Assembly: GCA_036675265.1 (NCBI GenBank)
Contig: JAKFFJ010000028.1
Location: forward strand, 15,704 to 79,703
Direction of reading: 5' to 3'
DNA from: CAMPJU01 sp036675265
GTDB lineage: Bacteria > Pseudomonadota > Gammaproteobacteria > Xanthomonadales > Xanthomonadaceae
DNA: 64,000 bases
The notes beneath the pieces are model-generated. The model saw only the letters and a list, made by a program, of their open reading frames with translations, was not told the origin of the DNA and did no database searches. Within the stretch, counting starts at the first letter, position 1, and each line of letters opens with the position of its first letter. Below are positions 43,927 to 52,556 of the stretch, piece by piece. The position numbers and the translations under genes were made by a program.

Positions 43927-44660
43927 CCCGGGTCCACGTCGATGCGCCGCTCGCGGTCGGGCTGCGCGTGCCGCTGCCCGCCGCGGCGGCCAACCACCTG
44001 CAACGCGTCCTGCGGCTCGGCGAGGGCGCCACCTGCGTCCTGTTCAACGGCGACGGAAACGATTACGACGCGCGCATCCAGGGCGCGGGCAAGCGCGAAC
44101 TGCTGGTCGATGTCATTGGTGTCCGGCAGGTGGGCAACGAGTCGCCGTTGCCGGTCACCCTGGTGCAGGGCGTGGCCCGCGGCGAGAAGATGGACCTGAT
44201 CCTGCAGAAGGCCACCGAGCTGGGGGTCGTGGCGTTCGTCGCCGTCGACACCGAGCGCAGCGAGGTCAGGCTGGACGCAGCACGCGCCGCGCGGCGCGTG
44301 GCGCACTGGCGCAGCGTCCTCGCCTCGGCGTGCGAACAATGCGGCCGCGCGCGGATCCCCACGATCGACGCGCCGCAGCCGCTGGCCGCGGCACTCGACG
44401 CGCTGCCCACGGGGGGCACCCGATTGTTGCTGGACCCGCAAGGCACCCGGGACATCGATGGGCTGCGGCTCGACGACCGGTTGCCGATGTCGGCCGTGCT
44501 CGCGGTCGGGCCCGAAGGCGGGTGGTCGCCGCGCGACCGCGGGCAATTGCACGCCGCGGGGTTCGAGGGTCTGCGACTGGGACCGAGGATCCTGCGCACG
44601 GAAACCGCGGGCATCGCGGCGGTGGCGGCACTGCAGTCGCGCTGGGGCGACCTGCGCTGA
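43917..44660 (+). CDS. rsmE: 16S rRNA N3-methyluridine-1498 methyltransferase
   Basis: This 247-residue SPOUT-family enzyme methylates U1498 of 16S rRNA. It has the PUA-like N-terminus (HLQRVLRLGEGATCVLFNGDG) and the trefoil-knot motifs VGPEGGWSPRDRGQL and LRLGPRILRTETAGIAAVA. QKATELGVVAFVAVDTERSEV is the conserved helical core. ATG at 43917 lies inside the end of bioA, so the two are probably translated in tandem. It is convergent with chpC. Confidence 0.95.
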   Translation: MRLTRVHVDAPLAVGLRVPLPAAAANHLQRVLRLGEGATCVLFNGDGNDYDARIQGAGKRELLVDVIGVRQVGNESPLPVTLVQGVARGEKMDLILQKATELGVVAFVAVDTERSEVRLDAARAARRVAHWRSVLASACEQCGRARIPTIDAPQPLAAALDALPTGGTRLLLDPQGTRDIDGLRLDDRLPMSAVLAVGPEGGWSPRDRGQLHAAGFEGLRLGPRILRTETAGIAAVAALQSRWGDLR

Positions 44661-44670
44661 CGGAACGGCG

Positions 44671-44700
44671 CGGCTCAGGGCGGCTCAGGGCGGCTCAGGC
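44671..44700. repeat. Three tandem 10-bp repeats between rsmE and chpC
   Basis: The decamer CGGCTCAGGG occurs twice, then once as CGGCTCAGGC, across the gap between convergent rsmE and chpC. The chpC stop codon lies inside the third copy. Simple slippage is the likely origin; no hairpin with a T-tail was seen. Confidence 0.7.
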
Positions 44701-45186
44701 CGCCTCGGGCATCGCCTCTTCGATCATGGCCTCGAGCCGGTCGACGTCGGGAAGCAGGGCGGGATCATCGTTGAGCCGCACCAGCCCGAGCACGCCCGGC
44801 GGCAACGGTTCGCCGGGCTCCACGCCGACCAGGCCGGCGCGGGACACGGTCACCAGTCGCGGGAAGCCCTGGGTCAGCACGGCGAAGAAGGGCAGCTTGC
44901 CCTGGCTGCCGAACGCCTTGAGCACGATCATCTTGTTGCCCAGGCCAGGTTGTTCGTCGGCGATGCCGGTCAGGCGCGAGAACGCGATGAGCGGCAGTTG
45001 CCAGCCACGCCAGCGCACCCGCCCGAGCAGCCAGTCCGGCGTGCCCTCGACCGGTTCGGGATCGGCGTAGGACAGCACCTCGGCGATCGCGGCGTTCGGC
45101 ATGAGCAGCCGTGCACCCGTCACCTGGATGAGCACGCCGCGGATGTCATCGGCTTGCTTGTTGTCGTCGGTTCGCTGGTCGGTCAT
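44695..45186 (-). CDS. chpC: CheW-like coupling protein of the Chp pathway
   Basis: This 163-residue protein is a single CheW domain, with LIQVTGARLLMPNAAIAEVL, DWLLGRVRWRGWQLPLIAFSRLTG and a C-terminal helix. It is the last gene of the chemosensory operon, 9 bases downstream of chpB, and matches ChpC in Pseudomonas, a second coupling protein linking receptors to ChpA. The sequence is divergent from typical flagellar CheW. Assignment rests on both domain and position. Confidence 0.85.
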   Translation of the reverse strand: MTDQRTDDNKQADDIRGVLIQVTGARLLMPNAAIAEVLSYADPEPVEGTPDWLLGRVRWRGWQLPLIAFSRLTGIADEQPGLGNKMIVLKAFGSQGKLPFFAVLTQGFPRLVTVSRAGLVGVEPGEPLPPGVLGLVRLNDDPALLPDVDRLEAMIEEAMPEAA

Positions 45187-45195
45187 GTCGGGTCC

Positions 45196-46698
45196 TCAGG
45201 CGGCCCAGCGTTCGGCCAGGCGGCGGGCAAGATCGGCCGGTTGCCCGGATTCGGCGCCCCGCGCCACCAGCGCGTCGGCGGCAGCCGCGTCGTAGCAGTC
45301 CTCCGGCGACTGCCCGGCGACCATCGCGCCGGCCGACGCGTGGTCCATGGCGGCATCCACGAGCGCGGTGTCGCTGCCGCTGAACATCAGCACGGCACTT
45401 CCGGCCGATGGCAGGGTCGCCATCGGGTCGGTGCCCGCGGCGAAGCGCAGGCCGTCCGTCCCGGACAGGCCGAGCCCCGGCGGCAGGATGTAGACGTGTC
45501 CGGGCGACGCAGCGTCGTCCTCGGCCGCCAGGTGCACGGGCAGCGACGTGGCGCGCGCCATCTGCTGCACGAGGCGATCGTGTCGCCCGCCGTCCAGGCG
45601 CTGGTGGATCAGGACCGGGCGCGGGAAGGTGTCCGGCAGCGCGCCGAGGAACTGGCGGACCGCGTCCGGACCGCCGATGCCGGCGAACACGAGCACGGCG
45701 CCCGCGGCACGGCCGGACGTCGCCACGGGCGTGGGCAGCCCGGTCGACGGCGTGTGGTCCTCCGCGGCAGCCAGGGCCTCGGCAGGGCTGTCCTCTGCGG
45801 GGGCGTCGACCGCTGGCGCATCGGACGCCAGGGTCTCGGCGGCGGGTCGATCGTCGGCAACCAGCCCCATGGAAGCGATGCGCTGCTCGATGTCCGCGAG
45901 GTCGCGCCGGAAATCGCGGATGGCGGCGCCCCGGGGGCCGGGGCTCGCGTCGGCGGCAGTCGGCGCGGGTGCACGGGCCGACGCGGGGGTCGGTGCGGGT
46001 GTCGGCCGGGGCATCGGGGCCGGTGGCGGCGGCGCGGGCGCAGGCGGTGCGGCCGCGGGTGCCTCCACGTCGATCTCGAGCGCCAGGTGGTCCCAGTCGG
46101 GCGTGGGTGCCGCGTCGGGTGGTTCGCCTGCCGGCTCCGGCACCTCCGTGGCGGCTGTCGCTGCCGCGTCCGCCGGATCGTATTCGGCTGCGACCGGGTC
46201 GAACATCGACGGCACCGGCGGCGGGGGCGGGTTCGCGGCTGGCGGCGGTTTCGCCGGGCTCGCCGTCGCCGCGGGCAGCCCCACGGGTACCGGGCCAGCC
46301 GGGCCAGCCGGGCGGGCCGCGGGGGCACGCCCTTCGCCGTCGGCTTCGCGGCCAGGCGGCAACACGTCGTCGTGGCGCAGGAGCTTCGCGGAAAGATGGC
46401 GGTTCCAGCGCGCGGCGTCCCAGCCCTCGCGCGCCGCGGCCACTTCCGATTCCTCGTACAGCACGTCGATGGCGGGATCGTGCAGCACGGGATCCAGGCG
46501 GTCGAGCGCCTCCTCGACCGCGGCATCCAGCACCACCACGATGGATTCCGCACGCGCGTCCACCAGCGTCGCAGGCTCGAGCGTCGTCGGATCGGCCTCC
46601 AGCACCAGCTCGGCACCGGCGGCGGCCAGCGCCTCGCGCAACCGGTCGGCGCCGGCACCCGGCCGGGCCAGCAGGGCCACCCGCACCGCGTCACGCAT
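45196..46698 (-). CDS. chpB: ChpB: CheB-like methylesterase homologue, probably inactive
   Basis: This 500-residue protein has an N-terminal receiver-like domain (~1-110), then a ~200-residue Pro/Ala-rich disordered linker with many acidic patches, and a C-terminal CheB-like domain (~330-495). CheB's active site is a Ser-His-Asp triad; the Ser position in GASTGG reads AGIGG here, the His of TQHMPPG reads HQRLDG, and GMGNDG is not preserved. So it keeps the fold but not the visible catalytic residues. In Pseudomonas ChpB demethylates PilJ. The start overlaps the chpA stop by 8 bases. Confidence 0.75.
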   Translation of the reverse strand: MRDAVRVALLARPGAGADRLREALAAAGAELVLEADPTTLEPATLVDARAESIVVVLDAAVEEALDRLDPVLHDPAIDVLYEESEVAAAREGWDAARWNRHLSAKLLRHDDVLPPGREADGEGRAPAARPAGPAGPVPVGLPAATASPAKPPPAANPPPPPVPSMFDPVAAEYDPADAAATAATEVPEPAGEPPDAAPTPDWDHLALEIDVEAPAAAPPAPAPPPPAPMPRPTPAPTPASARAPAPTAADASPGPRGAAIRDFRRDLADIEQRIASMGLVADDRPAAETLASDAPAVDAPAEDSPAEALAAAEDHTPSTGLPTPVATSGRAAGAVLVFAGIGGPDAVRQFLGALPDTFPRPVLIHQRLDGGRHDRLVQQMARATSLPVHLAAEDDAASPGHVYILPPGLGLSGTDGLRFAAGTDPMATLPSAGSAVLMFSGSDTALVDAAMDHASAGAMVAGQSPEDCYDAAAADALVARGAESGQPADLARRLAERWAA

Positions 46699-49600
46699 CG
46701 GACGGATTCTCGAACCGCGTGCCCTGCCCCAGTCCCTGTTCGCCCAGCAGCTCGAACACGTTCCGCATCAGCTCGTGCTCCTGGTACGGCTTGCCGAGGT
46801 ACCGGTCCACGCCCAGGTCGAACGCGCGCTGGCGATGCTTCTCGCCGGTGCGCGAGGTGATCATCATGATCCGGATGTCCCGCAGGCGCGCGTCGGCCTT
46901 CATCTCGGTGGCCAGCTCGTAGCCGTCCATCCGCGGCATCTCGATGTCGAGCAGCATCAGGTCCGGGACGCGCTCGCCGAGGCGCTCCAGCGCGTCGACG
47001 CCGTCCTTGGCGGTCATGACCTCGAAGTTGTGGCGCTCGAGCACGCGGCCGGTCACCTTGCGCATCGTCACCGAGTCGTCGACCACCATCACCAGCGGGA
47101 CGCGGCGCTGTTCCGGCATCGCGGTCGGCTCGGCATCGCGCGGCAGCGTGGCCTGGCGGCGCACCAGCGGTGCGATGTCGAGGATCATCACCACGCCACC
47201 GTCGCCCATGATCGTGGCGCCGAAGATGCCGGGCACCGAGGCGACCTGCGGCCCGACCGGCTTCACCACGATCTCGCGATTGCCGAGGACCTGGTCGACC
47301 GACACGGCCGCGCGCAGGTCGCCGGACCGGATCAGCAGCAGCGGCATCTGCAGGTGGCCCTCAGCCTTCGCCGGCGCATGGCCCACGAGCTGCCCGAGGT
47401 CGTGCAACGCGTAGTCCTCGCCACCGTAGCGATAGGTCGCGCCCTCGGTTTCCAGCTCGTCGCGCGAGATGCGCCCCACGCCGCGCACCGAGGCGATCGG
47501 CACCGCGAACGTGGTCTCGCCGATCTGGACGAATGCTGCCTGCGTGACGGCGAGCGTCTGCGGCAGGCGCAGCGTGAAGCGCACGCCCTGCCCGGGCGTC
47601 GACGCGATGTCGAGCGTGCCGCCCAGCTGGCGCACCTCGCTGTACACCACGTCCATGCCGACGCCGCGGCCGGCCAGCCGGCTGACCGTGTCGGCGGTCG
47701 AGAACCCCTGCTCGAGGATCAGCGCATCCAGGTCGCTGTCGCCGAGCACGGCGTCCGCGCGAACGAGGTTGCGCTCGATCGCGCGCTTGCGGATGGCCGC
47801 GCGGTCGAGCCCGGCGCCGTCGTCCGCGACCTCCAGCACGACTTCCGAACCTTCGCGGCGCAGCGCGATGCGGACCGTGCCCTCTTCGGGCTTGCCGGCC
47901 TTCTTCCTGCCAGCGGCGTCCTCGATGCCGTGCGCGACCGCGTTGCGCAACAGGTGCTCCAGCGGCGCGGTCATGTGGTCGAGCACGTTGCGGTCGAGCT
48001 CGCCGGCGGCGCCGTCGAGCTTGAGCTGGGCCTGCTTGCCGGTCTCCGACGCTGCCTGCCGCACCACGCGGCGCAACCGCGGCACCAGCCCCTCGAACGG
48101 CACCATGCGCGTGCGCATCAGGCCTTCCTGCAGGTCCGAGCTCACGCGTGACTGCTGCAGGAGCAACGTCTCGTACTGGCGCGTCAGGTCGTCCAGCGAT
48201 CCCTGCAGGCTGCTCAGGTCGGTTGCCGACTCGGCCAGCGCGCGGGACAGCTGCTGCAGGGTCGAGAACCGGTCGAGTTCCAGCGGATCGAAGGTCTGGT
48301 CGCTCGCCTCGTGCTCGCGCTGGTAGCGCGCGATGATCTGGGCTTCGGTCTCGATGTCCAGGCGCCGGAGCTGGTCGCGCAGGCGCGCGTTGGTCTGCTC
48401 CATTTCGCCCATCGCGCCGCGGAAGGCACCGAGCTGCTGTTCCAGGCGCGCGCGGTAGATGGCGACCTCGCCGGCGTAGTTGACCAGGCGGTCGAGCAGG
48501 TCGGCGCGGATGCGGACCTGTTCCTGCGGCGCACGCACGGCGAGGTCGTCGTCCTCGGGCCCGGCCTCGACGATCGGCGCGGACAACGGCTTGAGCGACG
48601 GCTTCGACGGCGGTGCGACGCTGCCATCGGGGGCGCGCGGCACGGACTGGCCGCGTGCGCGCGCGTCGAATTCGACGATGAGCGCTTCGGGCATCGCCAC
48701 CGCGCGCCGGTCGCCGACGCGGGTGACCATGGCATGCAGGCGGTCGAACCCCTGTTCGAGCAGCACGATGCCGTCACCACCGAGTTCGCGCTTGCCTTCG
48801 GCCACTGCCTCCAGCAGCGACTCCATCGCGTGGCCAAGCTCGCCGACGGCCATGATGCCGGCCATGCGCGCGCCACCCTTCAGCGTATGCAGGTCGCGCT
48901 GCAGGCCGACCACGGGCTCGCGCGCGCCCGGCGTGTCGCGCAGTTGCGCGAGCAGGCCGTCGGAATGGTCGAGCAGGTCCCTGCCCTCCTCGACGAAGAT
49001 GTCGACCAGTTCGGGGTCGAGCCCCGTGAGGTCGAGCGTCTCGTCGGGATCCTCGGAGGCGAGGGCCACGGCGCTCGCGATCGCCGCGGCGACGGCAGGT
49101 TCGATCGCTTCCGTACGTTCGGCTTCGGCGCGTTCGGCTTCGGCGCGTTCGGCTTCGGCGCGTTCGGCTTCGGCACGTTCGGCCGCTTCGCGCTCGGCAA
49201 CGGCGCGCGCGGCGGCTTCGGCTTGCGCCTGCTCCAGGCGGGCCTGCTCGGCGTATTCGGCCTCGAGCCTGGCGTATTCCGCCTCTTCTTCGGCCTTCAA
49301 CCGCTCGGCTTCCGTGAGCTCGGCCTCGATGCGTTCGGCTTCGATGCGTTCGGCTTCGATGCGTTCGGCTTCGATGCGCTCGGCTTCGACGCGCTCGGCT
49401 TCGAGCAACGCGGCCTCGCGACGTGACGCTTCTGCGGCCTCGACTTCGGCGCGCTCCGCTTCCACGCGCGCAACCTCGCCATCATCGACGACGGCATCCG
49501 CGAAGGCTTCCAGGACCAGGTCGTCCGTATCCACCTGTGGCGCGGTGGTTTCGGGAATGGCGCCATCCGCCGGCAGTTCGCCGGCCATGTCGGTGAACGC

Positions 49601-52531
49601 GCTCAGGTCGAGCGCGGCGAGTTCGGCTTCCCCGATTTCCCCGGCTTCCAGGCCCGCGGCGTCCAGCGCCTCCGGCTCCGCCTCGTCCGGGCCAGCCACG
49701 TCCGACCCGGCCACGTCCGATCCGGCCTCGTCCGATCCGGCCTCGGACGCTCCGGTCTCGATCGGCTCGACCGCGAACACGGGTTGCTGCGCTTCGGGCA
49801 GGCTGTCGCGCAGCGCGGCCATGCGGGCGGCGAGCGCGGTGAACAGCGGGACGCGCGGCGACGGCGACTTCAATGCGTCGATGGTGCCGCGGATCGCGGC
49901 CACGACATCCTCGATGGCCGAGATGCCCTGGGGGTCGGCGACTTGCCTGGCGGCTAGCAACCGGCGCACATAGGCTTCCGCGGGCGTGGTGACATCGGTG
50001 ATCGACGGCACTTCGGTCATCGCGAAAGCGCCGTTCATCGTGTGGATGGCGCGCAGCAGCGCGTCGTCCGCGGGCGTCGGCGCCTCGCCCGCGCGGGCCA
50101 GCCACCCTTCCAGCGTTTCCAGGTGCCCGGTGACTTCGGTATCGAGGATTTCGAGCAACACCGGGTCGACCGTGGCGACCACCCCTTCGGGCTCGGGTTC
50201 CGCCTCGGGTTCCGGCGCGGCAACGTCGACTTCAGTGGCCTGGCGAGCCTCCCCCGGCGCCGAATAGACGGCTTCCTCGCCGGCGGCGATCCGGTCCGCG
50301 ACCGCCTCGATGCCGCCGAGGTCCGCGCCAATGGCGGCATCGCCGCGCAACGCGGCATGCAGCTCGGGCAGCGTGTCGTGCGCAACCCCGACCAGCGCGA
50401 TCACTGCCGGGGTCGGCGGGCGCGTCCCGTCGAGCACGCGGTTGAGCATGTTCTCGACCTTCCAGCTGAATTCGCCGAGCGTCCGCGCGCCGACCAGGCG
50501 ACCGCTGCCCTTCAGGGTGTGGAAGACACGGCGGATCGGGCGTAGCCGATCCATCTCGTCGGGCGCCGCGCGCCAGGAGGCGAGCAACTGCCCCAGGTTC
50601 GCGATCTCCTCCTCGAACTCCTCGAGGAAGACTTCCCGGATCTCGTCGTCGATGTCGTCGCTGCTTTCGAAGCCACCCGCATGGCCGGTCGCGGTCGCCG
50701 CGACGTGTTGCGGCGCGGGCGCCTGCTCGAACGCCGGCTCGGGGACCGGTGGCGCGTCGACCTCCGCGGCGGGGGCCGGCGCCGGCGTGGCGAGGGACGG
50801 TTCGCCGATCTCGGGCAACGGCCAGTAGCCCAGCGCTTCCAGGCTGTTCGCCGCGATGTCCAGGATCTCGTCGCGATGCGGGCGCTGGTCCCGCAGCGCC
50901 TCCAGGTAGTACTCCAGGCTCGCCAGCGCGTCGGCCAGCGTGTCGAGCTGCTGGCTGGCGGGGACGCGCCTGCGCGACAGCAGCTCGGCTTCGGCGTACA
51001 TCCGCACGCCGGCCAGGTAGCCCGCGGGGCGCGCGAGGTCGAGGATGCGCATCGCGCCCGCGACTTCGTCCAGCAGCCGCGGCACCTCGGCGAGCTGGCC
51101 ATGGTCCCAGCCGGTTTCCACGAAGGCCACGAAGGCCTGGCGTGCCTCGCTGAAATTGGCGATCGCCTCGCGCACCACGACGTCCAGCACCTTGCGGGAT
51201 TCACTGGCGAACTGGTCCTTGTCCGCCTTCTCCGTCGGCAGGCCCAGCCTGGCGACCTGGTCGTCCAGCGAAGCATCGACGTAGAGCAGCGCGCCCGCGA
51301 TGTCGAGCAGCGCGCCCTCGTCGGCCTCGCGGCTGCCATGGACGATGTCGTGCATTGCGTCACGCTGCTGCAGCACGACGTTGCGCGCGATATCCAGGCC
51401 CATCATGCCGAGCGTATCGGCGACGCGGCCGAGCGCCTCAACCTGCGGTTCCAGGTCGGCGACGCCTGCCTCACGGGTACGCAGGTGCAGGTCCAGCGTG
51501 TCCTTGACCCGCAGCAGGTCTTCCTTGATCGCGGCCGACACGGTGTCGAGCAGCGCACGGTTGCGCCCGCTCAGGCTCCCGCGCGCATGCGCCAGCTCGG
51601 CCTCGCTCGGCGCCTGGTGCTGCAGGTCGAATGTCTCGCGCAGTGCGTCGAGCGCCTCGTGCCGGGCGGTGCCCCCGGCCACGTGGTAGAGCAACTGGCG
51701 TGTCGGCGCGAACGTCGGTTCGGCCGCGGGCGCGCTGAAGCCACCAACGTCGGACGCCGTGGAGTCGAACATGCGCCGCGCCTCGCGCGCGACGCCGGAG
51801 AAGGCATCGCGCAGCGACATGCCGGCGGGCAGCGCGCCGTCGCGGATCGCGGCCGCGACCGAGGCGGCGACCCAGAGCATGCGCCGCGTGGCTTCGTGCT
51901 CGGCGGCATCGAGCAGGCCCGACGCCGCGTGTGCCAATGCAGCCGGATCGGCTGGACCGGCGTCCGTCCACGATGCGACCGCGTGGTCGAGCTGGTCCAG
52001 CAACGGCGCGGACAACGCCTGCCGGTCCTGCCGCCGCAGCTGGGTCGTCGCGCCGGCGCCCGCGGGCAGCGGCCGATCCAGGTCGGGCTGGAACAGCGCG
52101 CTCTCGGCCAGGGCCGACGCGCCACGCGCGGCACGCAGCTCGTTGAGCAACGGCAGCAGCACGACCGGGATGTCCTTGTGCCCGCCCTGGAGTCGCTCCA
52201 GGTAATCCGGCAGCAGCACCACGCCGCGCATCAGGGCGGCGCACGCATCGTCGCGCCCGGGCACGGCGCCTTCGGCGAGCGCCGTCGCGAGCCGTTCCAT
52301 TTCCTCGGCGACCAGCGCCGGCGTGTACAGCTCCACCATCCGCAACGTGCCGAGTACCTGGTGCAGGAAGCCTGCGCATGCGCGCATGCCCGCGGCATCG
52401 CCCGATGCCTCGGTGTCGGTGCCTTCGGCAAAGGCCTCGATCTCGTGCCGCGCCTGGCGCAACGTCTCGTCCAGCTCGGGCTTGATCCAGCCGAGTGTCG
52501 TGGTGTCGATTGCCTGGCGCAACGCGCTCAT
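46691..52531 (-). CDS. chpA: ChpA: giant hybrid CheA-type histidine kinase for type IV pili
   Basis: This 1946-residue kinase controls twitching motility. After a long helical N-terminus (~1-630, PilL/FimL-like), Hpt domains with phospho-accepting His lie at about 671 (VFHTLKGSG), 830 (AIHTMNGAF) and 1215 (DLHTLKGGA). A repetitive Glu/Ala/Arg coiled coil (~1020-1145) comes before the third. The CheA kinase core (LLRNAVAHGIED, DDGAGLD, GRGVGMDVV), a CheW domain and a C-terminal receiver with Asp ~1862 (LLDIEMPRMDG) follow. ATG at 52531 is preferred over a TTG at 52543: GGAAG lies ~7 nt upstream. Pseudomonas ChpA has more Hpt units. Confidence 0.93.
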   Translation of the reverse strand: MSALRQAIDTTTLGWIKPELDETLRQARHEIEAFAEGTDTEASGDAAGMRACAGFLHQVLGTLRMVELYTPALVAEEMERLATALAEGAVPGRDDACAALMRGVVLLPDYLERLQGGHKDIPVVLLPLLNELRAARGASALAESALFQPDLDRPLPAGAGATTQLRRQDRQALSAPLLDQLDHAVASWTDAGPADPAALAHAASGLLDAAEHEATRRMLWVAASVAAAIRDGALPAGMSLRDAFSGVAREARRMFDSTASDVGGFSAPAAEPTFAPTRQLLYHVAGGTARHEALDALRETFDLQHQAPSEAELAHARGSLSGRNRALLDTVSAAIKEDLLRVKDTLDLHLRTREAGVADLEPQVEALGRVADTLGMMGLDIARNVVLQQRDAMHDIVHGSREADEGALLDIAGALLYVDASLDDQVARLGLPTEKADKDQFASESRKVLDVVVREAIANFSEARQAFVAFVETGWDHGQLAEVPRLLDEVAGAMRILDLARPAGYLAGVRMYAEAELLSRRRVPASQQLDTLADALASLEYYLEALRDQRPHRDEILDIAANSLEALGYWPLPEIGEPSLATPAPAPAAEVDAPPVPEPAFEQAPAPQHVAATATGHAGGFESSDDIDDEIREVFLEEFEEEIANLGQLLASWRAAPDEMDRLRPIRRVFHTLKGSGRLVGARTLGEFSWKVENMLNRVLDGTRPPTPAVIALVGVAHDTLPELHAALRGDAAIGADLGGIEAVADRIAAGEEAVYSAPGEARQATEVDVAAPEPEAEPEPEGVVATVDPVLLEILDTEVTGHLETLEGWLARAGEAPTPADDALLRAIHTMNGAFAMTEVPSITDVTTPAEAYVRRLLAARQVADPQGISAIEDVVAAIRGTIDALKSPSPRVPLFTALAARMAALRDSLPEAQQPVFAVEPIETGASEAGSDEAGSDVAGSDVAGPDEAEPEALDAAGLEAGEIGEAELAALDLSAFTDMAGELPADGAIPETTAPQVDTDDLVLEAFADAVVDDGEVARVEAERAEVEAAEASRREAALLEAERVEAERIEAERIEAERIEAERIEAELTEAERLKAEEEAEYARLEAEYAEQARLEQAQAEAAARAVAEREAAERAEAERAEAERAEAERAEAERTEAIEPAVAAAIASAVALASEDPDETLDLTGLDPELVDIFVEEGRDLLDHSDGLLAQLRDTPGAREPVVGLQRDLHTLKGGARMAGIMAVGELGHAMESLLEAVAEGKRELGGDGIVLLEQGFDRLHAMVTRVGDRRAVAMPEALIVEFDARARGQSVPRAPDGSVAPPSKPSLKPLSAPIVEAGPEDDDLAVRAPQEQVRIRADLLDRLVNYAGEVAIYRARLEQQLGAFRGAMGEMEQTNARLRDQLRRLDIETEAQIIARYQREHEASDQTFDPLELDRFSTLQQLSRALAESATDLSSLQGSLDDLTRQYETLLLQQSRVSSDLQEGLMRTRMVPFEGLVPRLRRVVRQAASETGKQAQLKLDGAAGELDRNVLDHMTAPLEHLLRNAVAHGIEDAAGRKKAGKPEEGTVRIALRREGSEVVLEVADDGAGLDRAAIRKRAIERNLVRADAVLGDSDLDALILEQGFSTADTVSRLAGRGVGMDVVYSEVRQLGGTLDIASTPGQGVRFTLRLPQTLAVTQAAFVQIGETTFAVPIASVRGVGRISRDELETEGATYRYGGEDYALHDLGQLVGHAPAKAEGHLQMPLLLIRSGDLRAAVSVDQVLGNREIVVKPVGPQVASVPGIFGATIMGDGGVVMILDIAPLVRRQATLPRDAEPTAMPEQRRVPLVMVVDDSVTMRKVTGRVLERHNFEVMTAKDGVDALERLGERVPDLMLLDIEMPRMDGYELATEMKADARLRDIRIMMITSRTGEKHRQRAFDLGVDRYLGKPYQEHELMRNVFELLGEQGLGQGTRFENPSDA
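49116..49180. repeat. 15-bp coding tandem repeat in chpA, array 1
   Basis: About four tandem copies of the 15-mer CGTTCGGCTTCGGCG lie inside chpA and encode, on the minus strand, the pentapeptide AEAER. The copies are nearly identical, so recent expansion or contraction by slippage is likely. Because the unit is a multiple of three, changes in copy number keep the frame. Confidence 0.85.
49326..49405. repeat. 15-bp coding tandem repeat in chpA, array 2
   Basis: About five tandem copies of GCGTTCGGCTTCGAT and close variants encode IEAER repeats in the same coiled-coil region of ChpA as array 1. The unit length (15 bp) and reading frame are the same. The pentad has a charged, helical character. 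Confidence 0.85.
49684..49743. repeat. 15-bp coding tandem repeat in chpA, array 3
   Basis: About four imperfect copies of the 15-mer TCCGATCCGGCCTCG encode the acidic pentads SDEAG and SDVAG, upstream in the protein of the coiled coil. It is a separate repeat family from arrays 1 and 2. Flexible acidic linker is the likely product. Confidence 0.75.
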
Positions 52532-52556
52532 TGCCACTTCCAAGTCGCTGCCCGCC

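Noticed and set aside
45548..48151. An 867-codon plus-strand frame antisense to chpB/chpA
   Set aside because: The frame lies opposite well-supported receptor-kinase genes and shows Ser/Thr/Arg-rich translation with no domain; typical third-position GC artefact.
49116..49405. A CRISPR-like array from 15-bp repeats
   Set aside because: The repeats abut one another without spacers, are in frame inside chpA, and encode a helical linker.
48311..49426. A plus-strand frame with a Gly-Phe-Ala repeat, possible repeat protein
   Set aside because: It is the antisense reading of the Glu/Ala/Arg repeats of ChpA; the kinase frame is the conserved one.
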